Positions 7,174-15,359 of a DNA stretch of 61,913 nucleotides are shown here, piece by piece (positions within the stretch are counted from its first letter, which is position 1; every line of letters starts with the position of its first letter). The stretch comes from Pseudomonadota bacterium. Its GTDB lineage: Bacteria; Pseudomonadota; Alphaproteobacteria; Caulobacterales; Caulobacteraceae. Where the stretch lies: contig JAKBBV010000011.1 in NCBI GenBank assembly GCA_021808285.1, positions 1 to 61,913 of the forward strand, in the 5' to 3' direction. The translations under genes and the position numbers were made by a program. Below the pieces are notes generated by a model that had not been told where the DNA came from, searched no databases, and saw nothing but the letters and a program-made list of their open reading frames with translations.

Positions 7174-9431
7174 GACGGCTGGCGGCCCTTTTCATCTGTC
7201 TGGCCGCCGCGTTCGTCCTCTTCTATGCCGGCTCGGCGACGCCGCCCCCGGCGCCGGTCTCGGCTCCGCCGAAAGACTTCTCCGCCGGGCGGGCGCTGGA
7301 AGACATTTCCGTTATCGGCCGCGCGCCGCATCCGGATGGATCGGCGGACCTTGAAGGGGTTCGCGCCTATCTCATGGGGCGCATGGCGGCCATGGGCCTC
7401 GATCCCCGCATTCAGACGGCCGACAGCGTTCACAGCCGGGGCTTTGGGCATGACCTCTTTGCCGGCGGCGCCCGGGTCAGAAATCTCATCGGCGTCCTGC
7501 CCGGCCGAAACCCGAACCTGCCCGCCCTGGCGCTCATGGCCCATTACGACACAGTTCCGGGGTCTCCCGGAGCCGCCGACGACAGCGCCGGTGTGGCGTC
7601 GGCCTTGGAGATCCTGCGGTCTATCGCCGCTCATGGGCGACCCGAGCGGGACGTGGCGTTGATCATCACCGATGGTGAGGAGCAGGGGCTTCTCGGGGCC
7701 CAGGCCTTTTTTGACCGGGACCCGCTCGCCGCGCACCTGGGGTTCGTCATCAATATGGAGGCGCGAGGCGGCGGCGGGCGGGCCGCGATGTTCCAGACCG
7801 GGACCGAAGACGGCGGCGCGATCCGTCTATTCGCCCGCACGTCGCGCCGTCCGGACAGCGCGTCCCTGTTGCCGTTCATCTACCGCTACCTGCCCAATGA
7901 TACGGATTTCACCGTCGCCCTGAAAAGCGGCTTACCCGGGTACAACCTCGCCTTCATTGGCCGGCAGTTCGACTATCATTCGCCCAGTTCGACCGTGGCG
8001 GCGCTCGACAAGGGCTCGGTCCAGCACATGGGCGATGAGGCGCTGGGGCCGGCGCTCGCCCTGGCCTTCTCCCCGGCTCTCCCGGCCCGCTCGCCCGATC
8101 TCGTTTATGGCGATGTCTTTGGATGGGGCGTCATCGCCTATTCCCCCGTCCAGGGCTGGCTGCTGATCGCCCTCGCCGCGGTCCTGCTGGTCGTCGCCGC
8201 CGTTCCGGCGGTGCGCGCGAGGCGGGTGCGACGGGGCGGCCTGTTGATCGGCTTTGGCGTGGCGCCGCTTCTGCTGATCGTCGGCGGAGCCTTACTGTTC
8301 GCCGCGCGCGGGCTCACCGGCTCGGGGTCGGGCTGGTTCGCCTATCGTCCTCTGCTGGCGAGGTTTCCTGAGTTCGAGGCCGCCATGGCCCTGGTGGCCT
8401 TGGGCGCGCTCATGGGGGTCGCGGCCTTCGCGGGTCGCAGAGGTCGCGCCAACGGCGCCTGGCTCGGCCTGCTGGGCTTCAGCCTCGTGGCCACGATCGT
8501 CGTGCAGGCCCTGGCCCCTCTGGCGGCTTTCCTGCTCGCCTGGCCGACTCTTGTGGGAGCCCTCTGCGCCGCCTTGACGGGGACGGGCCTGGTCCGCGCT
8601 CGGCTCCCCCGATTCCTGGCGGCGGTTTTGGCCGTTCTCGCCACGGCGTGGTCGCTTGGCTTCTTTCACGCCTTTCTGGAGGGGCTGGATATGGCGCCCG
8701 CCGGCGCCCTGTTCGCCTGGACTGCGCTGCTCAGCCTCTGTCCGCTCCTGGCGCCGGTGGAGGCGGCGGACAGGCCCTCCAGAGACGCCGCTGTCCCCTT
8801 CGCCGCCTTTCTCGTCCTGATTGTCGGATTTGGTCTCGCCCTGCACCTGCGCTTGAGTTCGCCCTGGACCGTGCGTCATCCGCGCGCGGTCGAACCGGTG
8901 ATCGTCGAAAGCGGCGGCTATGCCTATCGCGCCAGTCTGGCGCCGCTGGACGCCTGGACCGCGCGCTTCCTCGGCGGACCGGCCAAGCCCCTTCGAGACA
9001 TTCCCGGAGGCCCCTTCCTGGCCGTGAGCCAGCCCGGCGTCGCGATCACCGCCGCGCCCCTGGGTCAGGCGCCCGTTCCCGGCGGCGCCGTGCTCTCGAC
9101 GCGATTTGGAGCGGGAGATCGATCCCTGGATCTTGATATTTCCGCCCAGACCCCGCTGCACATCGTCCTCGCCGGCCACAGGCTTCCAGACCTGCCCGCA
9201 GGGAGCCATGCCCATCTGCGCTGGCGCGCCGAACCGGACGAGCGCGTCGATATCGACATCACCGCCGATCGGAAAGGGATGGCCACCGTCGCCTATGATT
9301 TCGCGCAGTCGGGCTGGCCGCCCGGCGCCGCGCCGATTCCGCCCCTGCCCGCAGATCATATGATCTGGGGCGATACGCCGCCCGGAACCCTTCTCGTCGG
9401 GTCGATGTCACTGCCCGTCGGACGTCCCTGA
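7170..9431 (+). CDS. Membrane-anchored M28-family zinc peptidase
   Basis: A 753-residue protein. Residues 5-20 form an N-terminal membrane segment. The catalytic domain (about 40-310) is M28: [19 protein letters not shown] supplies His125 and the bridging Asp near 137-138, followed by DGEEQGLLG (Glu170/171), NMEARGGGG (Glu197) and a late DYHSPSSTV histidine, the expected zinc-ligand order. The middle (about 320-560) holds several hydrophobic helices (for example [20 protein letters not shown]), and a soluble periplasmic C-terminal domain follows. This M28 plus multi-helix layout is like bacterial relatives of Fxna/Pff1-type peptidases. The ATG lies within the stop codon of ctrA (ATGA), implying translational coupling. 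The insertion sequence begins 38 bp after its stop. Confidence 0.85.
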   Translation: MRRLAALFICLAAAFVLFYAGSATPPPAPVSAPPKDFSAGRALEDISVIGRAPHPDGSADLEGVRAYLMGRMAAMGLDPRIQTADSVHSRGFGHDLFAGGARVRNLIGVLPGRNPNLPALALMAHYDTVPGSPGAADDSAGVASALEILRSIAAHGRPERDVALIITDGEEQGLLGAQAFFDRDPLAAHLGFVINMEARGGGGRAAMFQTGTEDGGAIRLFARTSRRPDSASLLPFIYRYLPNDTDFTVALKSGLPGYNLAFIGRQFDYHSPSSTVAALDKGSVQHMGDEALGPALALAFSPALPARSPDLVYGDVFGWGVIAYSPVQGWLLIALAAVLLVVAAVPAVRARRVRRGGLLIGFGVAPLLLIVGGALLFAARGLTGSGSGWFAYRPLLARFPEFEAAMALVALGALMGVAAFAGRRGRANGAWLGLLGFSLVATIVVQALAPLAAFLLAWPTLVGALCAALTGTGLVRARLPRFLAAVLAVLATAWSLGFFHAFLEGLDMAPAGALFAWTALLSLCPLLAPVEAADRPSRDAAVPFAAFLVLIVGFGLALHLRLSSPWTVRHPRAVEPVIVESGGYAYRASLAPLDAWTARFLGGPAKPLRDIPGGPFLAVSQPGVAITAAPLGQAPVPGGAVLSTRFGAGDRSLDLDISAQTPLHIVLAGHRLPDLPAGSHAHLRWRAEPDERVDIDITADRKGMATVAYDFAQSGWPPGAAPIPPLPADHMIWGDTPPGTLLVGSMSLPVGRP

Positions 9432-9508
9432 CCCTGTCAGAGGGAACAGGCGCCCTCGCCGCCGCCCTAGGATCTGTGGACTCTTAGGATTCCGGATTTC
9501 AGCGAAGC

Positions 9509-9922
9509 GTGAATCAAGACTGCTTTTTGGAGGCGGTCTTGGGCGTGTTGGATCGATTGGTTCTGAGCGATGAGCAGTGGGAGCGGATCGCGCCGCTGAT
9601 CATCGGGCGGCCTGACCAGAAGGGCTCGACGGGCCGGGACAACCGGATGTTCGTCGAGGGTGTGCTGTGGATCGTCAGGACGGGCTCGCCCTGGCGTGAC
9701 CTGCATGAGGTGTTCGGGGACTGGAACACGGTCTTCCGGCGCTTCAGCCGCTGGAGCGCCAAGGGTGTGTGGTGGCGCATCTTCGAAGCGCTCTCGGACG
9801 ATCCAGACTTCGAGTACCTGATCGTCGATTCCACCATCGTGCGAGCCCACCAGCACGCCGCTGGCGCGGCGAAAAAGGGGGGTCTGAAGATCAGGCCCTT
9901 GGCCGTTCCCGTGGCGGTCTGA
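9509..9922 (+). CDS. IS5-family transposase, ORF A
   Basis: First frame of the transposase, up to 137 residues. The N-terminal block LVLSDEQWERIAPLIIG, the GVLWIVRTGSPWRDL region and VFRRFSRWSAKGVW are typical of the IS5 helix-turn-helix half. It ends shortly after the first catalytic aspartate in LIVDSTIVRAHQHAAG. The GTG at 9509 gives the longest product; TTG 9539 or GTG 9545 would give an N-terminus (MLDRLVLSDEQW) closer to relatives. An A5G6 run at 9872-9882 lies in the overlap with ORF B, where a -1 slip would join the frames. Confidence 0.85.
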   Translation: MNQDCFLEAVLGVLDRLVLSDEQWERIAPLIIGRPDQKGSTGRDNRMFVEGVLWIVRTGSPWRDLHEVFGDWNTVFRRFSRWSAKGVWWRIFEALSDDPDFEYLIVDSTIVRAHQHAAGAAKKGGLKIRPLAVPVAV

Positions 9923-10305
9923 GCACCAAGATCCACATGGCCGTCAGGGGCCTGGGCTGTCCGGTGCGCTTCACCTTGACCGCCGGCCATCGCGGCGACG
10001 CCCCGCAGGCCGAGCCCCTGATCGATGGCCTGCCCGCCGAGGCGGTGATGGCCGACACCGCTTACGACTCAGACCGCTTGCGCCAGAAGATCGCCGACAA
10101 AGGGGCTGTCGCCGTGATCCCGAACAACCCCTCACGAGCCCTCAAACACCCGCTCGACAAGCACCTCTACGCCCAGCGCCACCTCGTCGAGTGTTGCTTC
10201 TCCAGGCTCAAGCAGTTCCGGCGTGTGGCCCCCCGATTCGAAAAGACCGCAAGGAACTACCTCGCCGTCGTAACACTCGCCGCCATCATCCTATGGCTAA
10301 GGTAA
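9769..10305 (+). CDS. IS5-family transposase, ORF B (frameshift partner)
   Basis: The -1 frame relative to ORF A. Meaningful sequence begins near the A5G6 run at 9872-9882 (KGGSEDQALGRSRGGLSTKIH). It carries the second catalytic aspartate in VMADTAYDSDRLR and the glutamate in RHLVECCFSRLKQFRR, followed by the usual RNYLAVVTLAAIILWLR end. The start at 9769 is only the first in-frame start codon; the part before the slip site is probably not translated separately. Functional transposase would be the ORF A-B fusion of about 265 residues. Confidence 0.85.
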   Translation: MVAHLRSALGRSRLRVPDRRFHHRASPPARRWRGEKGGSEDQALGRSRGGLSTKIHMAVRGLGCPVRFTLTAGHRGDAPQAEPLIDGLPAEAVMADTAYDSDRLRQKIADKGAVAVIPNNPSRALKHPLDKHLYAQRHLVECCFSRLKQFRRVAPRFEKTARNYLAVVTLAAIILWLR

Positions 10306-10382
10306 CTGTCCACAGCTCCTAGAGCGCCGTCCGACCAGGTGGGAACTGGCTTGGCGGCCAGACGCCGCGTAAGCGATTGAAT

Positions 10383-10436
10383 CTAGAGCGGCGTAAAGAC
10401 TCAGGGGTGATTCCGTCAGTTCGAGATCTGCTCTAG
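10383..10436. repeat. Short palindrome-ended element with CTAGAGC termini
   Basis: A 54-bp segment begins with CTAGAGC (10383-10389) and ends with its exact complement GCTCTAG (10430-10436). The DNA immediately right of the insertion sequence also begins CTAGAGCG (from 10319), suggesting a second, partial or related copy. The stop codon of the POT transporter gene (10433-10435) lies inside the right terminus. A related element is seen at 32774-32823. No gene is present in the 111 bp between the insertion sequence and the POT stop. Confidence 0.5.
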
Positions 10437-12304
10437 GTGGGAGGCGTGTTCACGCCATGCGCCCACGACTTGAGAAACGGCGCCAGGATCAGGAACAGCA
10501 GCCCAAAGCCGACCCCGGCCCAGCCGATGGCGTTGAACATGCCAAGCGATGTTCGGAGCGCCTCGCCCGGATCCAGCACCTGCCCCCCGGCCGTGGCTGT
10601 GCCTGCCAAGGCGGCGATCCTTGCCCCAATGAACTCCGCCGCCGACGTGGCTAGGAACCACACCGCCATCATGGTGGAGACGAGCGCGGCGGGCGAAAGC
10701 TTAGTGACCTCGCTCATCCCCACGGGGCTGAGGCAAAGCTCACCGGTCGTGTGCAACAGATAGGCGAGCCCAAGCACCATCAACGGCAGGCGAAACTGCG
10801 CGTCGGCCAGACCGCGGCTCCAGACAATCAACAGAAATCCCAACCCGACTTGGGCAAGACCGAGCCCGAACTTCACCACCGGATTGGGATCCCGTCCCGT
10901 CCGGCCCAGATAGGTCCAAAGCGCTGCGAACACCGGCGCGAGGATCAGAATGAAGCCAGCGTTGAACGACTGCGTCTGGGAGGCCGTAAAGCTCATATCA
11001 ATCCAGACGTAGGCACCAGAGGGGCGCAGGGCCGCCAGCATGTCGGGCGTCGCCAGAATCAGCCTGACCCCCGCAAGGCCGAGCTGGACCGGTTGCGAAA
11101 TGAGATTGAGCTCGGTGTTCTGCTGCGCGAAAAGATTGAGCGATGTGGCCGCTTGTTCGAACAGGGTGAAGAAGACAATGGACCCAGCAATGAGAACAAA
11201 GGCCAGCATCAGCCTCTCGCGCTCCACCTTGTCGCAGCGCAAAAGATAACCCCCCAGATAGACCAGGGCCGCCGCCCAGCCCAGGCCGAGCGCTCCACCG
11301 ACGAGACTGTTGTGTTGAACCAGAAGCCAGACGCCAGCCACCCCAAAAATCCCCCCGGCATAGATGGCCCATTCCAGGCTGATCGTTCCCGCGATCGGCT
11401 TGGCGAGGCCTATAGGGTCCGGGGGTTCGCCCCTTCCCTCAAGCCAGCTTCGCCCGGCGATGAAGGTGACCCACCCTGCCGCCATGCCCACTCCCGCAGC
11501 GCCGAAGCCCCAGGCCCAGCCCACGGTTTGGCCCAGATATCCACACAGGACCGCCGCCCAGAAGGCGCCCAGATTGACCCCGTAATAGTAGAGCGTGAAG
11601 CCGGGATCGCGACGCGGGTCGCCCTCGCCATAAAGCTTACCCACGATCGAGGAAATGTTCGCCTTGAGGAATCCGACGCCCATGATGATCAGGGACAGGG
11701 CCAGATAGAGGGTGTCTTCAAATGCTTTGGGACCGGGGTGGGTGACGAGATGATAGCTACCCTTGACCAAACGCGCGGGGAGGGGCGCGGAGACCGGAAG
11801 CCCGGCGACCTTCAAGGCCCCGTCGGCGTCAGAGGCGAATGCATAACCATGTCCCGCCACCACCAGCCTGACCGCCCGCTCGCCGCCACGCCCCTCGGGA
11901 ACGAGTGGGAAATGAGCTCCGGCATAGACAAGATCCTGTCGGGCCGGCGGCCCCTCGATCGCCATCAGCCCCTGGCCAGCGACCAAAAGTAGGGCGCCGA
12001 AGGCCACCGCCTTGCGCGCGCCTAAATACCGATCCGCCAGGACCCCACCCACCAAGGGCAGGAGATAGACGAGCGTGGCGTAGGAGCCGTAGGTCCCGCT
12101 CGCCGCCACCTGATTCATGAGGAAATGTTGAGTCAGATAGAAGATCAGTAGCCCGCGCATGCCGTAGTAGGAGAATCGCTCCCACATCTCAGCGAAGAAC
12201 AGGACGAACAGACCTTTGGGATGGGTGCGCGCCAGCTGCAGCGCCACCGGCAGGCCGGTCGTCAGGGTGACGAGCACGCCCGCCAGTATGACAATGTTGT
12301 TCAT
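10433..12304 (-). CDS. POT/PTR-family proton-coupled peptide transporter
   Basis: A 623-residue inner-membrane transporter. The ExxERFxYY signature of proton-dependent oligopeptide transporters is present in FAEMWERFSYYGMRGLL near residue 40, and the following LVYLLPLVGGVLADRYLGAR is the conserved second and third helix region. It should import di- and tripeptides (possibly related compounds) with protons. It is longer than the usual 450-550 residues because of a soluble insertion of roughly 80 residues after helix 4 (about 125-195), as in several proteobacterial POTs. More than twelve hydrophobic segments are visible. Its stop codon is supplied by the palindromic element at the gene's 3' end, next to an insertion sequence. 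Confidence 0.92.
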   Translation of the reverse strand: MNNIVILAGVLVTLTTGLPVALQLARTHPKGLFVLFFAEMWERFSYYGMRGLLIFYLTQHFLMNQVAASGTYGSYATLVYLLPLVGGVLADRYLGARKAVAFGALLLVAGQGLMAIEGPPARQDLVYAGAHFPLVPEGRGGERAVRLVVAGHGYAFASDADGALKVAGLPVSAPLPARLVKGSYHLVTHPGPKAFEDTLYLALSLIIMGVGFLKANISSIVGKLYGEGDPRRDPGFTLYYYGVNLGAFWAAVLCGYLGQTVGWAWGFGAAGVGMAAGWVTFIAGRSWLEGRGEPPDPIGLAKPIAGTISLEWAIYAGGIFGVAGVWLLVQHNSLVGGALGLGWAAALVYLGGYLLRCDKVERERLMLAFVLIAGSIVFFTLFEQAATSLNLFAQQNTELNLISQPVQLGLAGVRLILATPDMLAALRPSGAYVWIDMSFTASQTQSFNAGFILILAPVFAALWTYLGRTGRDPNPVVKFGLGLAQVGLGFLLIVWSRGLADAQFRLPLMVLGLAYLLHTTGELCLSPVGMSEVTKLSPAALVSTMMAVWFLATSAAEFIGARIAALAGTATAGGQVLDPGEALRTSLGMFNAIGWAGVGFGLLFLILAPFLKSWAHGVNTPPT

Positions 12305-12354
12305 TCACTCCCCCCTTACGAGCCGGGCTCGGGTGGCCGGACGCAATGTGCTTG

Positions 12355-13176
12355 TCAACCGGGCTGGAGGATGCGGCAACCGTAATCGAGAATGTCCTCG
12401 CCCGAGGCCAGATCCCCTGCCGCCGGGTCGGCCCGGCGACGGATAAGCACGAAGCCGGGCTGACCATCGCCAAAGTCGGTCCCCACGGCCGACAGGGTCT
12501 CCAAAGACCGATCCTGAGGGGTGTGCGCAACTCCAGCGGCCAAGAGCTTGAACGGATCGGCGCCCGAAAAGTCGCGCGAGTCGATTCGTCGCACCCAGAC
12601 CCGCCGGGTCTGCAGTGGCACGGACAGAATACGCCACCGACGGCCGATCTCGCCCAGATGTAATTCCAGGGTCGCCTTTACCTGCGGCCGCACGCAGTCG
12701 AGATGTATGTGAAGCTGATCCTGGGTGCGCCCGGGCTTGGAGTTCACCGCCAGGGCGATGTCGGCCCGCGGAACCTTGTGGCCCACCAGCCGCTCGAATG
12801 CGGCCCGTGCGGACCAGGCGTCGCGCCAATAGTTCGGCGCGTCCGGCGTCAAAAGTTCGGGACTCTCGATCCCGACAATGCGGCGCGTGGGAACGACGAG
12901 AATATGGGTCGCGTGTTTGGGATCCCTCAGAACGGCGAATCCCTGGCGCAGGTTCGCCACCAGGCAGGGCCAGGGGAGGCCGGTGACGCTTTGGTCGACG
13001 ACGCAAAGATCATGCACCACGAACCACAGGGCGCCAGGCGGCTGATCTTCGTCCGGCGCAGCCACGAGACGGCTGGCAAGGGCCATGCCCACAATCCAGA
13101 ACGCGGCCGCAAGGGCCAGCCAGAACCTGGGTCCGCACTTCGCGTTGGCGCCCTGCGTCAGGATGGTCGAGGTCAA
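12355..13176 (-). CDS. cdh: CDP-diacylglycerol diphosphatase
   Basis: A 273-residue member of the CDH family, which hydrolyses CDP-diacylglycerol to phosphatidate and CMP. An N-terminal signal anchor (FWLALAAAFWIVGMALASRL) is followed by the family motifs VVHDLCVVDQ, HATHILVVPTRRIVGIESP and SKPGRTQDQLHIHLDC, where HIH is the histidine-triad-like active site. The best start is a TTG at 13176 overlapping the gshA stop (TTGA); the first in-frame ATG would remove most of the membrane anchor. It is the last gene of a leftward tandem run from the copper chaperone gene. Confidence 0.85.
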   Translation of the reverse strand: MTSTILTQGANAKCGPRFWLALAAAFWIVGMALASRLVAAPDEDQPPGALWFVVHDLCVVDQSVTGLPWPCLVANLRQGFAVLRDPKHATHILVVPTRRIVGIESPELLTPDAPNYWRDAWSARAAFERLVGHKVPRADIALAVNSKPGRTQDQLHIHLDCVRPQVKATLELHLGEIGRRWRILSVPLQTRRVWVRRIDSRDFSGADPFKLLAAGVAHTPQDRSLETLSAVGTDFGDGQPGFVLIRRRADPAAGDLASGEDILDYGCRILQPG

Positions 13177-14546
13177 TAGGCGAAGGCGCTATAGACGTGA
13201 TCGAGGTTCCCGGCCCAGGGACCGTGATAGAGTTCCAGCAGTCGTTCCGCAGCGGTGACGCCGCTCTCGGCGATGTCCTCAATCTCCCCCAGATAGCTGC
13301 TCTCGTCGACCATGCCGCCTGACAGGCGATCACGCCGCTTCAGGCCTTCACGGGCCAGGGCCACCATGTCGCGCGCGATATCTCGAACCAGGCGCCCACG
13401 TACAGTCGCCTTGAGCCCAAGTCGCGGCGCCTCACGCGACAACTGTGTGCGATCCTCTAGCGTCCAGTCCTTGGCCAGATCCCAGGCCGCGGCGAGAGCC
13501 GATCCGTCGTAAAGGATGCCCGTCCAAAGCGCCGGCAGGGCGCAAAGGCGGCTGGTCGGGCCGCCATCCGCGCCGCGCATCTCAAGATACTGTTTCAACC
13601 TCACCTCGGGAAAGGCCGTGGAGATATGGTCAGCCCAATCTTTAAGAGTCGCCCGCTCACCCTCGAGCTCGGGAAGTCGGCCGGCGACGAAGTCCGCGAA
13701 TGAGCGGCCCGCCACGTCAATGTACCGCCCCTCGCGCTTAACGAAATACATGGGCACTGAGAGAGCATACCGGGCATAGGTCTCGAATCCGAAGCCATCC
13801 TCGAAGACGAACGGCAGCATGCCGGTGCGGGCGGCATCGGTGTCGGCCCAGACCGCAGCGCGAGAGCTGAGGAGGCCGCTGGGTCTGCCCTCCACAAAGG
13901 GCGAATTGGCGAACAGGGCGGTGACGACAGGCTGGAGCGCCAAGCTGACCCGGAATTTGGCCCGCATATCCGCCTCGTCGGCGAAGTCGAGATTGGCCTG
14001 GACGGTGCAGGTGCGGAACATCATATCAAGACCTTTGGTCCCGACTTTCGGCATGTAGCGCCGCATGATCCTGTATCGCCCTTTGGGCATGGCCGGGATG
14101 TCCTCGCGCCGCCAGTCCGGCGTGAACCCCAGACCCAGAAAGCCCAGACCCAACTCGGCGGCGACGGTCTTGACCTCCTCCAGATGACGACCGGTCTCCT
14201 CGCAAATGTCGTGCATGGTCTCCAGCGGTGCGCCGGAAAGCTCGAACTGTCCGCCAGGCTCCAGGCTGATGTTCTCCATCCCGCGATTGAGCCCGATGAG
14301 GACCTCGCTTCCATCGGCCCCAAGTTCGGTCGTCGGCGCCCAGCCAAAGCGCATCAGACCCTCCATGAGCGCCTTGACGCCATCGACGCCCTCATAGGGC
14401 ACAGGCCTATGATCGGCGGTCCGGAAGACGAACTTCTCGTGTTCGGCTCCAACCCGGAAGGCCGCGCACGGCTTGGCGCCGGCGGCGAACCACCCGGCCA
14501 TATCTTCGAAGGTGAGGGGCCGTTCGTCGCTCATAATCTGCGGCAT
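13173..14546 (-). CDS. gshA: Glutamate--cysteine ligase (alphaproteobacterial class)
   Basis: Catalyses the first, ATP-dependent step of glutathione synthesis. The 457 residues match the GCS2/plant-like class found in alphaproteobacteria: FRVGAEHEKFVF near residue 35 (metal and substrate-binding glutamates), LIGLNRGMENISLEPGGQFELSG, RRYMPKVGTKGLDMMFRTCT, and QYLEMRGADGGP. The start ATG at 14546 follows the rsmE stop by 72 bp; cdh overlaps its stop by 4 bp. No gshB is seen in the window. Confidence 0.94.
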   Translation of the reverse strand: MPQIMSDERPLTFEDMAGWFAAGAKPCAAFRVGAEHEKFVFRTADHRPVPYEGVDGVKALMEGLMRFGWAPTTELGADGSEVLIGLNRGMENISLEPGGQFELSGAPLETMHDICEETGRHLEEVKTVAAELGLGFLGLGFTPDWRREDIPAMPKGRYRIMRRYMPKVGTKGLDMMFRTCTVQANLDFADEADMRAKFRVSLALQPVVTALFANSPFVEGRPSGLLSSRAAVWADTDAARTGMLPFVFEDGFGFETYARYALSVPMYFVKREGRYIDVAGRSFADFVAGRLPELEGERATLKDWADHISTAFPEVRLKQYLEMRGADGGPTSRLCALPALWTGILYDGSALAAAWDLAKDWTLEDRTQLSREAPRLGLKATVRGRLVRDIARDMVALAREGLKRRDRLSGGMVDESSYLGEIEDIAESGVTAAERLLELYHGPWAGNLDHVYSAFAY

Positions 14547-14618
14547 CTTCGGTCCTGTCCCCTTTAGGCCGCCCGTGCCGGACGCGTGACGATCACTTGG
14601 GGGGACGCCCCCATAACC

Positions 14619-15359
14619 TCAAGGCCCCTGCCAGTCACCCAGATGCGATTGCCAGATCGCCAGGGCGGCGATCGCCGCGGTATCCGCCCGGAGAATACGC
14701 GGGCCGAGCGACACCGGCATGACGCCAGGCAGGGCGCGGACCGCCTCGCGCTCCTCCGGCGAAAAGCCGCCCTCTGGCCCGATCAGAATGGCCCACCCCT
14801 CATCCGGGAGCCGTGAGTCAGCAAGGCTTCTAAGGGTCTCAGCCATGTTTGGAGCATCCCCCGCTTCATCGCAGAAGACCAGCCTCCTTGCCGCCGGCCA
14901 AGCTCTCAGCATCCCCGACAGAGGCTCCGGAGGAGCGATTTCAGGTGTGTCCAGCCGTCCGGTCTGTTCTGACGCCTCGACGGCGATGCTGCAAAGACGT
15001 TCGGTCTGAATGTCTCGTAAGGCGCAGCGCGCAGTCACCGTCAATCGCAAACGTCGCACGCCCAGTTCCGCCGCTTTCTCCGCCACGGTCTCCAGACGAC
15101 TCCGCTTGATTAGGGCCATGACAAGGTCGAGGTCGGGCGTCGCCATCTGTGGACGCATTAGCTCTTGCACTTGCAGCGTGAGATTACGGCCCCCGGAGTC
15201 AGCCAGACGGGCTCTCCACTCGCCGTCGCGGCCGTTGAAGACAGCGATCTGATCGCCCGCAGTCAGACGCATCACCCGCGAGAGGTAGTGCGCCTGACTT
15301 GAATCGACGGCGAGTCGGGCGCCTTTCCCAAGCGGATCGCGACAATGGAGACGGATCAT
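14619..15359 (-). CDS. rsmE: 16S rRNA (uracil(1498)-N(3))-methyltransferase
   Basis: A 246-residue SPOUT-class methyltransferase that modifies U1498 of 16S rRNA. The N-terminal PUA-like part contains HYLSRVMRLTAGDQIAVFNG; the C-terminal knot contains VMALIKRSRLETVAEKAAEL, the SAM-binding ILIGPEGGFSPEEREAV and SLGPRILRADTAAIAAL. The ATG at 15359 overlaps the stop of the upstream MFS gene (ATGA), so the pair is translationally coupled. Confidence 0.94.
   Translation of the reverse strand: MIRLHCRDPLGKGARLAVDSSQAHYLSRVMRLTAGDQIAVFNGRDGEWRARLADSGGRNLTLQVQELMRPQMATPDLDLVMALIKRSRLETVAEKAAELGVRRLRLTVTARCALRDIQTERLCSIAVEASEQTGRLDTPEIAPPEPLSGMLRAWPAARRLVFCDEAGDAPNMAETLRSLADSRLPDEGWAILIGPEGGFSPEEREAVRALPGVMPVSLGPRILRADTAAIAALAIWQSHLGDWQGP

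Larger units (their letters stand above)
9470..10319 (+). mobile_element. IS5-family (IS427-like) insertion sequence, complete
   Basis: An 850-bp element bounded by imperfect 12-bp terminal inverted repeats, GGATCTGTGGAC at 9470-9481 and GTCCACAGCTCC at 10308-10319 (11 of 12 match when reversed). It is flanked by TA dinucleotides at 9468-9469 and 10320-10321, consistent with the 2-bp TA duplication in CTAG-like targets described for the IS427 group. It carries a two-frame DDE transposase. Ends and both frames look intact, so it may be active. It sits in the gap between the M28 peptidase and POT transporter genes and breaks neither. Group assignment is from end sequence, size and protein motifs; database comparison was not possible. 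Confidence 0.88.

Noticed and set aside
8292-9359. Long minus-strand open frame inside the M28 gene
   Set aside because: Antisense to the peptidase, Gly/Arg/Gln-rich without recognisable motifs.
9432-10322. Composite transposon carrying neighbour genes
   Set aside because: Only one insertion sequence with one pair of ends is present; no second copy flanks any gene.
10751-11992. 413-codon plus-strand open frame in the POT gene
   Set aside because: Antisense shadow of a transporter with clear motifs.
12305-13006. Minus-strand frame overlapping cdh
   Set aside because: Same strand but another frame of the CDP-diacylglycerol diphosphatase gene; no motifs.
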